Positions 1 through 8,708 of a DNA stretch of 37,158 bases are shown here, piece by piece (position 1 is the first letter of the stretch; each line of letters starts with the position of its first letter). The stretch is from Gemmatimonadota bacterium (lineage in GTDB: Bacteria > Gemmatimonadota > Gemmatimonadetes > Longimicrobiales > Gaopeijiaceae), in assembly GCA_029863525.1 (NCBI GenBank), contig JAOTVL010000019.1:1-37158 (forward strand), written 5' to 3'. Under the pieces are notes generated by a model. It did no database searches. It saw only the letters and a program-made list of their open reading frames with translations, and was not told where the DNA came from. Made by a program: the position numbers and the translations under genes.

Positions 1-105
1 CTCGGTGTGGCCGAGAAGCACCAACTCGGTCAGGGTCCCCCCGATCCCCAGGAGGAGCACCAGGACCGCGTATCGGCGCCATCGTTCAGTCGAGGGTCGA
101 TTCAC
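1..105 (-). CDS. N-terminal fragment of a small membrane protein (runs off the left edge)
   Basis: A leftward reading frame opens at a GTG (plus-strand CAC at 103-105) and stays open to base 1, giving 35 residues. It has a short basic N-terminus (NRPSTERWRRYA) followed by a hydrophobic stretch (VLVLLLGIGGTLTELVLL) that looks like a first membrane helix, then GHTE. The family is not recognised and no function is proposed. The ribosome site before the GTG is weak, so the start is uncertain. The gene is divergent from infC, leaving about 245 nt between them for both promoters. Confidence 0.45.
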   Translation of the reverse strand, partial: MNRPSTERWRRYAVLVLLLGIGGTLTELVLLGHTE

Positions 106-231
106 TGAACGACGCGACCGGAGCGCTGGGCCGAGTTCGACGTGAGAGCGATGAGCAGAAGCCCCCCGCCCTGTAGACCGAGTCTGTTCATGACGGAAGA
201 CTACGCGCGCTCTCTGGGCTCCGACACCGGG

Positions 232-261
232 GAACTTCCCATCGAGGTCGAGGGGAAGTTC
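232..261. repeat. Inverted repeat in the infC upstream region
   Basis: GAACTTCCC (232-240) and GGGAAGTTC (253-261) are perfectly complementary 9-mers separated by 12 nt. The repeat lies about 90 nt before infC, so it could form a leader stem, serve as an operator, or end transcription. No T-run follows, which argues against a simple terminator. It also falls inside a possible 50-codon frame (151-303). Confidence 0.45.
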
Positions 262-307
262 ACGGTTGGGTCCCGGCCCGAGCACGTCAACTCGTTAGAT
301 TGAGGGG

Positions 308-323
308 GCCCGCGTGCGCGGGC
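308..323 (+). promoter_or_regulatory. GC-rich leader hairpin just before infC
   Basis: GCCCGC-GTGC-GCGGGC forms a 6-bp stem with a 4-nt loop, ending about 18 nt before the AGGAG ribosome site of infC. A TAGATT hexamer at 296-301 directly upstream could be a -10 element, but no -35 sits at normal spacing, so the promoter itself is not claimed. A hairpin so close to the ribosome site could affect IF3 translation; this is an inference. Confidence 0.35.
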
Positions 324-351
324 GTCGAATCCAACACGCTCAGGAGAACGA

Positions 352-861
352 ATCATCGACAATCCACGAGTCAACGAAGACATCCGCATCAGCCCCGTCC
401 GCCTGGTCGCCGAGGACGGTGAGCAAATCGGCGTCGTCTCCCTCCAGGCGGCCAAGGAGAGGGCCGCCGAGGCGGAACTCGACCTGGTGGAGGTGGCCGC
501 GCAAGCCCGGCCTCCGGTCGTACGCATGATGGACTGGGGCAAGGAGCGTTACGAGCGCCAGAAGGCCCGCAAAGAAGCCAGGAAGAACCAGCACACCGTC
601 GAGCTCAAGGAAGTCCAGCTCCGGCCGAGAACCGACGACCACGACTTCGAGGTGAAGGTCAAGCGCGCGCGCAGGTTCCTGGAGGACGGAAACGTCGTCC
701 GCATCGTCCTCCGCTTCCGAGGTAGGGAGCTCCGCCAGGCCGAAGTGGGCATCAAGGCCCTCGATCGCATGCTGGAGGCGCTTTCCGACGTCGCCCGCGT
801 CGAGCAGCGATCCCATACGATTCAAGGTCGACGCCTCGTGGCCCTCGTCGAGCCGATCTGA
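352..861 (+). CDS. infC: Translation initiation factor IF-3, AUC start codon
   Basis: IF-3 binds the 30S subunit, blocks premature 50S joining and checks the start codon and initiator tRNA. The frame gives about 169 residues (E. coli 180) with the N-terminal segment NEDIRISPVRLVAEDG, the basic linker around MDWGKERYERQKARKEARK, and the C-terminal domain with VKRARRFLEDGN and ending LVALVEPI. No ATG, GTG or TTG lies at the right place: homology begins at IDNPRVNEDIR, and tandem ATC codons at 352 and 355 follow AGGAG (342-346). infC of E. coli and others uses AUU or AUC so that IF-3 represses its own synthesis, which supports this start. The usual followers rpmI and rplT are absent; a terminator-like hairpin follows directly. 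Confidence 0.95.
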   Translation: MIDNPRVNEDIRISPVRLVAEDGEQIGVVSLQAAKERAAEAELDLVEVAAQARPPVVRMMDWGKERYERQKARKEARKNQHTVELKEVQLRPRTDDHDFEVKVKRARRFLEDGNVVRIVLRFRGRELRQAEVGIKALDRMLEALSDVARVEQRSHTIQGRRLVALVEPI

Positions 862-870
862 CCCTAGGTC

Positions 871-900
871 GGGTGGGATCCTGGCTTTCGGGTCCCGCCC
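871..900 (+). terminator. Terminator-like hairpin after infC
   Basis: GGGTGGGATCC (871-881) pairs along its whole length with GGGTCCCGCCC (890-900): 11 pairs, two of them G-U, around an 8-nt loop, starting 9 nt after the infC stop. There is no clear T-run after it. Its position and strength suggest infC is transcribed alone. Confidence 0.6.
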
Positions 901-972
901 TCCCTGAGGCACATCCGGCGCCCCGCCTTGAGTCTAGGCCCCTCCGCGTCGGCCAAGGCGTGCAAGAAATCG

Positions 973-1002
973 TTGTTTCACGACTTTCTCGCGGCATAAA
1001 TT
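973..1002 (+). promoter_or_regulatory. Candidate promoter of the SH3 lipoprotein gene
   Basis: TTGTTT (973-978) and CATAAA (995-1000) are 16 bp apart; alternatively TAAATT (997-1002) at 18 bp. The region is locally AT-rich and lies about 25 nt before the ATG at 1028. Assigned by eye only. Confidence 0.35.
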
Positions 1003-1027
1003 GGCGTAACCTCGAGCCCCAGCCGTC

Positions 1028-1777
1028 ATGATTTCGTCACGCTCCGCCGTTTCCATCGCCGGCGTTCTCTGCCTGGGTGCTTGTGCCCAGGCGGCTTCCT
1101 CACCTCAAAGGGTCGCGGCGACGCGAGTCGACACCATCATGGTCGTCGACACCGCACGGACCGAAGCGGCGACGAACGCCCAGTTGGAGGCCCGGATCTC
1201 GCGGCTGGAGATCATGCTCCTGGAGCGTGACGCGCGGATCGGGGAGCTTCAAACGAACCTCGACGCGACGCGCCAAGAGGTCGTTCGAAATCTGGCCAAG
1301 CTGCAGACCCAGGCGAGTCGGGCGGAAGCCGCTTCCGGGCTTGCGGAGGCCGAGATCGCGCTTCAGGCGCTGGGCCGTGGATCGGGCGGCATGAGCCTCC
1401 CGGAGTTCAGCGAGGGGCAGGCTCGTTTGGAGGAGAGCTCGAGGGCGTTCGCAGCGGAGAATTACGGCGGCGCGCTCTACCTGGCGACGCAGGTTCGCGC
1501 GCTGGCGCGAGCGGGCCAGGCACGGGCAGCCGCGTCGACCTCCGACACCTTGGAGCGTGGGGAGACGCTCTTCGCGACGGCCGTGCCTCTCCGGAGCGCG
1601 GCCGAACGAGCCAACGTCCGGGGCGGCCCCGGTTTGGGCCACGAAGTGCTCTTCACGCTCGACCCCGAGACTGAACTCACCGGCCACTCGTATACGAGCG
1701 AATGGGTGCGGGTCGTCGACACCCGGGGGCGGGAGGGATGGGTCTTCCACACGCTGGTGGCCACCCGATTTCCCTGA
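1028..1777 (+). CDS. Lipoprotein with coiled coil and C-terminal bacterial SH3 domain
   Basis: The 249-residue product starts with a lipoprotein signal: a hydrophobic stretch ending in the lipobox LGAC, with Cys19 as the probable lipidated residue. Residues about 50-105 form a heptad-rich helix (QLEARISRLEIMLLERD and following), consistent with a coiled coil. Residues about 110-170 are Ala/Glu-rich. Residues about 188-245 match the bacterial SH3 (SH3b) pattern: RANVRGGPGLGHEVLFTL then WVRVVDTRGREGWVFHTLV. SH3b domains usually bind cell-wall peptides or partner proteins, so an envelope-anchored role is likely; the exact function is unknown. It ends 18 nt from the end of the convergent diguanylate cyclase gene. 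The ATG has no good ribosome site but fits the signal peptide exactly. Confidence 0.8.
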   Translation: MISSRSAVSIAGVLCLGACAQAASSPQRVAATRVDTIMVVDTARTEAATNAQLEARISRLEIMLLERDARIGELQTNLDATRQEVVRNLAKLQTQASRAEAASGLAEAEIALQALGRGSGGMSLPEFSEGQARLEESSRAFAAENYGGALYLATQVRALARAGQARAAASTSDTLERGETLFATAVPLRSAAERANVRGGPGLGHEVLFTLDPETELTGHSYTSEWVRVVDTRGREGWVFHTLVATRFP

Positions 1778-1795
1778 ATCAAGCCCCGGCGCTGC

Positions 1796-3454
1796 TCACG
1801 TAGGGTCGGGCGATCCGGCATCCTCGGCGGCGACTACCCGGTCCCGCCCGGCCTCCTTGGCCGCGTAGAGAGCCACGTCGGCCGCACCGATGAGAGCGGC
1901 AGGTGAATCCGCATGGGTGGGGAACGTCGCGGCTCCGATGCTCACCGTGACCTTCCTGCCTTCGAAGACCTCCTTTGCCAATCGCTTCCGGATCCGCTCC
2001 CCGGCTTCGAGCGCGCCCGAGAGGTCGCATTCGGGGAGCACGACGATGAATTCCTCGCCTCCGTAGCGTCCCGGAAGGTCGGCTTCCCTCGTCGCGTCGC
2101 GGAGTACTGGACCCATGCCCGCGAGCACTTCGTCCCCCGCCTGGTGGCCGAAGGAATCGTTGTACTGCTTGAACTTGTCGACGTCCAACATCAGAACCGA
2201 GAGGTGCCGGTCGTGACGCCCGGCTCGATTCAACTCCTGCTCGAGAACCGAAATCACATGGCGGCGGTTCGGAAGGGACGTGAGCGCGTCGGTGGTAGAG
2301 ATCTTCTCGAGCTCCTGGTTCTGCTCGCGAAGTGAGTCGGCGCTCTCACGAAGGCGCGCCACCATGTCGTTGAAGACGCCGGTCAAGTATCCGACCTCGT
2401 CGCCGCTCGTGACCGGAACGTCGACAGCTAGGTCTCCCGCGGCGACCGCGTGCGCGGCCGCAGTGAGCCGGTCCAAGGGTCGGGTGATCAGCACCCCGAT
2501 GAAATACGCGACGGAGCCAACCACGAGCATCAAAGCGGTCACCAAGAGGAAGGTGGAGCGCGTCAAGCGTGCCACCGGCGCGTACGCGTCTTCCGCCGGG
2601 AGGTGCGCCAAAACCGACCAACCGATCGGATCGACCCGGGTCAAGGTCCCGACCATGACCGCATCGTCGACGAGGTACTCCGTCGATCCGTCGCTCGCCT
2701 CCAGGCGGCTGCGGACTGCTGCAGAGACCGCGAGCTCGTACCCTGAAACCGCGTCGGTCGAGACGACGATCCGCCCGTCGGGGCCCATGACGTCGATTCG
2801 GCCCTCTCCGCCGGGTGCCCGACCTGTCAGCACCGTTCCGAGCGACTCGAATGTGAGTGTCGCGACGAGGACACCCACGAAGCGGGCATCGGCCGACTCG
2901 ATCGGGACCGCCGTGGTCGCTGCGACGGTCGCAAGCGTCTCGTTCCAGTAGGGATCTCCCAGCCGGGCTTCACCGAGTCGCAGCTCAGGTAACCACTCTG
3001 CCGGTAGCTCCGGAGGTCTGGCCGTCCCGTCGACCGTCGATACCGCTTGGCCGCCCGGGTCGAGCACGATCAGGTCGGAGTACTCGCCGAAGCGCTCCTG
3101 GACGACGGCCAGGTAGTTGTCGAGCCTCGTCAGCGCCTCACGCGAGTCGCCGCCGCCGGCGGCGATCCGGTCGAGATTCTCCGTGACCTCGAAGGACCCC
3201 ACGAAGACACGCAGATCGTAGAAGCGCTCCTTGACCCAAAGGTCGATCTCGCGCGCCGTCTGCAGACCAATGCCCCGTAGCTCGCCCTCGAGCGTCTCCG
3301 TGAGTGCGGTGCGCGTGCGCACGTACGACAAGACCGCCGTGCTGAACGCTGGAACCAGCGTAGCCGCGAGCGCGAGCGCGAGGATCTTGCTCCGAATGCT
3401 GTTCAACCGGAGCGGCGCAAGTACGCCTCGGGGCGGGGCCTCGTTCGATTTCAA
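1796..3454 (-). CDS. Membrane diguanylate cyclase with Cache-like sensor, HAMP and GGDEF domains
   Basis: The enzyme makes cyclic di-GMP from two GTP under control of an extracytoplasmic sensor. From the proposed TTG start (552 aa): basic N-terminus, TM1 about 22-44, periplasmic Cache-like region about 50-300, TM2 about 301-322, HAMP about 323-375, GGDEF domain about 383-545. The active-site loop is GGEEF (465-469). Five residues before it is R-E-A-D (456-459), the RxxD product-inhibition site, so the enzyme should be feedback-inhibited. The frame is open further upstream to 3658, but that extension is Cys/Arg-rich and unlike the family; TTG at 3454 follows a GAGAG and gives a normal positive-inside start. 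The intergenic region is shared with divergent icd. The sensed ligand is unknown. Confidence 0.88.
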   Translation of the reverse strand: MKSNEAPPRGVLAPLRLNSIRSKILALALAATLVPAFSTAVLSYVRTRTALTETLEGELRGIGLQTAREIDLWVKERFYDLRVFVGSFEVTENLDRIAAGGGDSREALTRLDNYLAVVQERFGEYSDLIVLDPGGQAVSTVDGTARPPELPAEWLPELRLGEARLGDPYWNETLATVAATTAVPIESADARFVGVLVATLTFESLGTVLTGRAPGGEGRIDVMGPDGRIVVSTDAVSGYELAVSAAVRSRLEASDGSTEYLVDDAVMVGTLTRVDPIGWSVLAHLPAEDAYAPVARLTRSTFLLVTALMLVVGSVAYFIGVLITRPLDRLTAAAHAVAAGDLAVDVPVTSGDEVGYLTGVFNDMVARLRESADSLREQNQELEKISTTDALTSLPNRRHVISVLEQELNRAGRHDRHLSVLMLDVDKFKQYNDSFGHQAGDEVLAGMGPVLRDATREADLPGRYGGEEFIVVLPECDLSGALEAGERIRKRLAKEVFEGRKVTVSIGAATFPTHADSPAALIGAADVALYAAKEAGRDRVVAAEDAGSPDPT

Positions 3455-3483
3455 GACGCTCTCTGATCGCGAAAAGGGGCCGG

Positions 3484-3495
3484 GTGACCAGTCAC
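3484..3495. promoter_or_regulatory. Palindrome between the cyclase and icd genes
   Basis: GTGAC-CA-GTCAC is a 12-bp interrupted palindrome about 30 bp upstream of the cyclase TTG and close to a TATGTT -10-like hexamer on the minus strand. It is a plausible operator for the cyclase gene, but so short a palindrome can occur by chance. Confidence 0.25.
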
Positions 3496-3568
3496 AACAT
3501 ACGCGGTGGATGGGACCGAGAAAGCACCACGTTCGAACGCCGCCGCGCGTGGGCGCGGTGCACCGCCC

Positions 3569-3598
3569 TTCGCAGAAGACTACGCAGTCTCCTATACT
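3569..3598 (+). promoter_or_regulatory. Candidate sigma-70-type promoter of icd
   Basis: TTCGCA (3569-3574) and TATACT (3593-3598, five of six to consensus) are separated by 18 bp. The start codon is 87 nt further on. The same -10 hexamer, TATACT, is found before mdh at the other end of the window. Confidence 0.5.
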
Positions 3599-3684
3599 GA
3601 CGCCCGAACCGACCCTGAGCGCGCGGCCGTGGCCGTTCGGCCGGGTCTCCCAACGCAACCGTCATCTCGAGTCGACCCGATCCG

Positions 3685-5910
<2,226 letters not shown>

Positions 5911-5928
5911 CCTGCGCCGGAGCACATC

Positions 5929-7041
5929 ATGAAGGATCCATCGTTGACGCTCGGAATCGAAGAGGAGTATCAGATCGTCGACCCGGAGACCGGCGAGCTG
6001 CATTCCTACATCACCCAGATTCTCGATGCGGAAGGGCAGATCACCGTCGAGGGCGTCAAGCCGGAGCTGCATCAGTCGGTGATCGAGGTCGGCAGCGGCG
6101 TGTGTCGGACCCCTGCGGAGATTCGGGACGAAGTCGTGCGCTTGCGGACGGCCGTCTCCGACTTGGCCCGCTCCGACGGGCTTCGGATCCTCGCGGCAGG
6201 CACGCACCCATTCTCGTCATGGATGGACCAGAGGATCACGCCTCTGGAGCGCTACCTAGGCGTCGAGCAGGATCTCCAGGACCTGGCGCGTAAGAACCTC
6301 ATCTTCGGCATGCACGTCCACGTGGGCATCGAGGACAAGGAGTTCCTGATCGACGCGATGAAGGTTGCGCGCTACTTCATCCCCCACATCCTCGCGCTCT
6401 CTACCAGCTCCCCTTTCTGGATGGGACGCCCCACTGGCCTCAAGTCGTACCGGAGCGTCCAGTGGCGCAACTTCCCACGCACAGGAATCCCACCCACGTT
6501 CGGCACCTATTCCGAGTACGAGCATATCGTCCGGTCCTTGGTCGCCGCGAACGCGATCGAAGACGCATCGAAGATCTGGTGGGACCTCCGACCGCACCAT
6601 CTCTATCCGACCCTCGAGTTCCGCTTCTGTGACATCTGCACGCGCGTCGACGAGGCGGTGTGCATCGCCGCCATCATCCAGGCGATCGTCGCGAAGCTTT
6701 GGCGGCTGCGGCGCGACAACATGACGTTCCGGGTCTATCCGCTGACGCTCATCGACGAGAACAAGTGGCGCGCGGTCCGCTTCGGCGTCTCGGGTGACCT
6801 GCTCGATCTCGGCCGTGAGACACCGAGGCCGGCCAAAGAACTGATCGAGGAACTGATCGGCTGGTTCCTGGATGACGTGCTCGACGACCTAGGAAGCCGC
6901 AAAGAGGTGGAGTACGCGTTCGAGATTTTGGAACGGGGCACGAGCGCGGATCGTCAGCTCGCGACGTTCGAAGAATCGGGCGACCTGAAGGCCGTCGTGG
7001 ATCGGCTCATTGCCGAGACCGCAGAAGGTCTTCCGACGTAG
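5929..7041 (+). CDS. Carboxylate-amine ligase, YbdK / glutamate-cysteine ligase 2 family
   Basis: Members of the GCS2 family join a carboxylate, usually glutamate, to an amine such as cysteine using ATP. The 370-residue product starts LTLGIEEEYQIVDPETGEL, the family's N-terminal signature with the metal-binding acidic cluster, and continues with HQSVIEVGSGVC, FGMHVHVGIEDKE, and YRSVQWRNFPRTGIP, all characteristic blocks. Length is normal for YbdK. The true substrate cannot be read from sequence: YbdK has weak glutamate-cysteine ligase activity, and related proteins act in other pathways. The ribosome site CGGAG lies 8 nt before the ATG. Linkage to icd (supplier of 2-oxoglutarate) and to pepA downstream may reflect glutamate or thiol metabolism, which is an inference. 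Confidence 0.88.
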   Translation: MKDPSLTLGIEEEYQIVDPETGELHSYITQILDAEGQITVEGVKPELHQSVIEVGSGVCRTPAEIRDEVVRLRTAVSDLARSDGLRILAAGTHPFSSWMDQRITPLERYLGVEQDLQDLARKNLIFGMHVHVGIEDKEFLIDAMKVARYFIPHILALSTSSPFWMGRPTGLKSYRSVQWRNFPRTGIPPTFGTYSEYEHIVRSLVAANAIEDASKIWWDLRPHHLYPTLEFRFCDICTRVDEAVCIAAIIQAIVAKLWRLRRDNMTFRVYPLTLIDENKWRAVRFGVSGDLLDLGRETPRPAKELIEELIGWFLDDVLDDLGSRKEVEYAFEILERGTSADRQLATFEESGDLKAVVDRLIAETAEGLPT

Positions 7042-7116
7042 GGCGCGCTTCGCGACGTTCCTCTGCAGCCGTTTTCAGGGGCGCGCCAGCGTCCAACTCT
7101 AACCAGGACGAAGTCG

Positions 7117-8607
7117 ATGCAGCTCAGGTTCGTCGATTCCGACGCGCGTGCCCACGCTACGCCGATCATTGCTCTGGCGGTGACCGAGGAAGCGGACGGT
7201 TCGGCAGGCGCGCTCGCCTCGTTCGACGAGGCCCTCGACGGCAGGATCGCGCGAACCCTGAGGCGCGGCGACATGCGCGGGCGGGACGGCGACGAGGTCG
7301 TCCTCTTCGGTGCGGGCAGCGGTCCGGAACGGGTCGTCCTCCTCGGCGTCGGAAAGACCGAGGAGGTCGACGCGGAGAAGATTCGACGATTCGCCGGACG
7401 AGCCGTCCGCGCGGCCGAGCGCCTGAGGGTCGAGGGCGTTGCGTTGATGATCGACGGCCTCGGAGCCGTCGAGGAGGAGACCGCGGCGCAGGCGGCAGCG
7501 GAAGGCGCCGGTCTCGCGGCGTGGCGTTTCACCGAGCTCAAGGCGCCGGAGGAGGAAGATCCACCGACCCAGGTGACGGCCGCGGACGTGCTCGGAACCG
7601 GCGATCGGGACGCCCTCGCCCGGGGGACGGTCGCAGGGGCCGCCATCGCTCGAGGGGTCAACTTGACCCGCACGCTCCAGGAGCGGCCGGGGAACGTTGC
7701 GACCCCGACCCACTTGGCCGACGAGGCCACGCGCATGGCTGCGAGCGTCGGACTGGAGGTGACGGTTTTCGACGAGGGCCGGATGCTCGAGGAGGGCATG
7801 CACGCGCTCCTTTCCGTGTCGCGGGGCTCGGCCGAAGAGGCGCGGTTCATCGTTTTGCGGCACGACGGCGGTGCCGAAGGCGATCCTCCTTTCGTGCTCG
7901 TCGGAAAGGGCCTCACCTTCGACGCGGGCGGGATCTCGCTCAAGCCGCCGACGGGCATGGAGGAGATGAAGTACGACATGTCCGGTGGCGCCGCGGTGAT
8001 CGGCGCGATGCAGGTGATTGCCGAGCTCGGGGTTCGAGCCAACGTCGTAGGAATCGTCCCGTCGTCCGAGAACCTCCCGTCCGGCACCGCTACGAAGCCG
8101 GGGGACGTCATTCAGAGCCTCGCGGGCAAGAGCATCGAGGTGATCAACACCGATGCCGAAGGACGCCTGATTCTGGCGGACGCTCTCGCATGGGGAGCAC
8201 GGCTTCAGCCGGCCGCGATGGTGGACTGCGCGACGCTGACCGGGTCGGTCATCATCGCGCTCGGGCATCATGCGGCGGCGGTCCTGGGCAACGACGACGT
8301 GCTTGTGGGCGAGCTTCTCGAGGCCGGGCAGATCTCCGGGGAACGCTGTTGGCAACTTCCGCTTTGGGACGAGTACAAGAAGCAGCTCGACAGTGAGACC
8401 GCCGACCTGAAGAACGTCGGAGGTCGGCCCGGTGGGTCGATCACCGCGGCAAGCTTCCTCTCGGAATTCGTCGGCGACACCACGTGGGCACATCTCGACA
8501 TCGCGGGGACGGCGTGGGGAGAAGGCAAGCTCCCGTACCAGCGCAAAGGTGCCCTCGGGTTCCCGACGCGCCTCCTCGTGCAATGGGTGCGGAGCCGCAC
8601 CGGGTGA
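7117..8607 (+). CDS. pepA: Leucyl aminopeptidase, M17 family (cytosol aminopeptidase)
   Basis: A two-metal cytoplasmic aminopeptidase that removes N-terminal residues from peptides; family members also process Cys-Gly. The 496-residue chain has the usual layout: a variable N-terminal macro-like domain (about 1-165) and a catalytic C-terminal domain. Key blocks are VGKGLTFDAGGISLKPP (metal-binding Lys and Asp), MKYDMSGGAAVIGAM, and the M17 signature NTDAEGRLILADAL carrying the last metal ligands and the catalytic Arg. The ATG at 7117 follows an AGGA 9 nt upstream. Some M17 enzymes also bind DNA; nothing here shows whether this one does. The gap from the preceding ligase gene is 75 nt. Confidence 0.95.
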   Translation: MQLRFVDSDARAHATPIIALAVTEEADGSAGALASFDEALDGRIARTLRRGDMRGRDGDEVVLFGAGSGPERVVLLGVGKTEEVDAEKIRRFAGRAVRAAERLRVEGVALMIDGLGAVEEETAAQAAAEGAGLAAWRFTELKAPEEEDPPTQVTAADVLGTGDRDALARGTVAGAAIARGVNLTRTLQERPGNVATPTHLADEATRMAASVGLEVTVFDEGRMLEEGMHALLSVSRGSAEEARFIVLRHDGGAEGDPPFVLVGKGLTFDAGGISLKPPTGMEEMKYDMSGGAAVIGAMQVIAELGVRANVVGIVPSSENLPSGTATKPGDVIQSLAGKSIEVINTDAEGRLILADALAWGARLQPAAMVDCATLTGSVIIALGHHAAAVLGNDDVLVGELLEAGQISGERCWQLPLWDEYKKQLDSETADLKNVGGRPGGSITAASFLSEFVGDTTWAHLDIAGTAWGEGKLPYQRKGALGFPTRLLVQWVRSRTG

Positions 8608-8708
8608 TCCCGGCGGTTTCCTGGCATCACGCGCCCCGCACGGATCTCGGTGACGGGGCGCGACTCGGTCATTGTGTGAAGCGGGCAGCGCGCCGCGGGG
8701 TCTCTGCA

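Noticed and set aside
151-303. Small frame (up to 50 codons) before infC
   Set aside because: No good ribosome site and no recognisable product; kept only as a low-interest finding.
3455-3658. N-terminal extension of the diguanylate cyclase from 3658
   Set aside because: The added 68 residues are Cys/Arg-rich, unlike the family, and would cover the icd promoter region.
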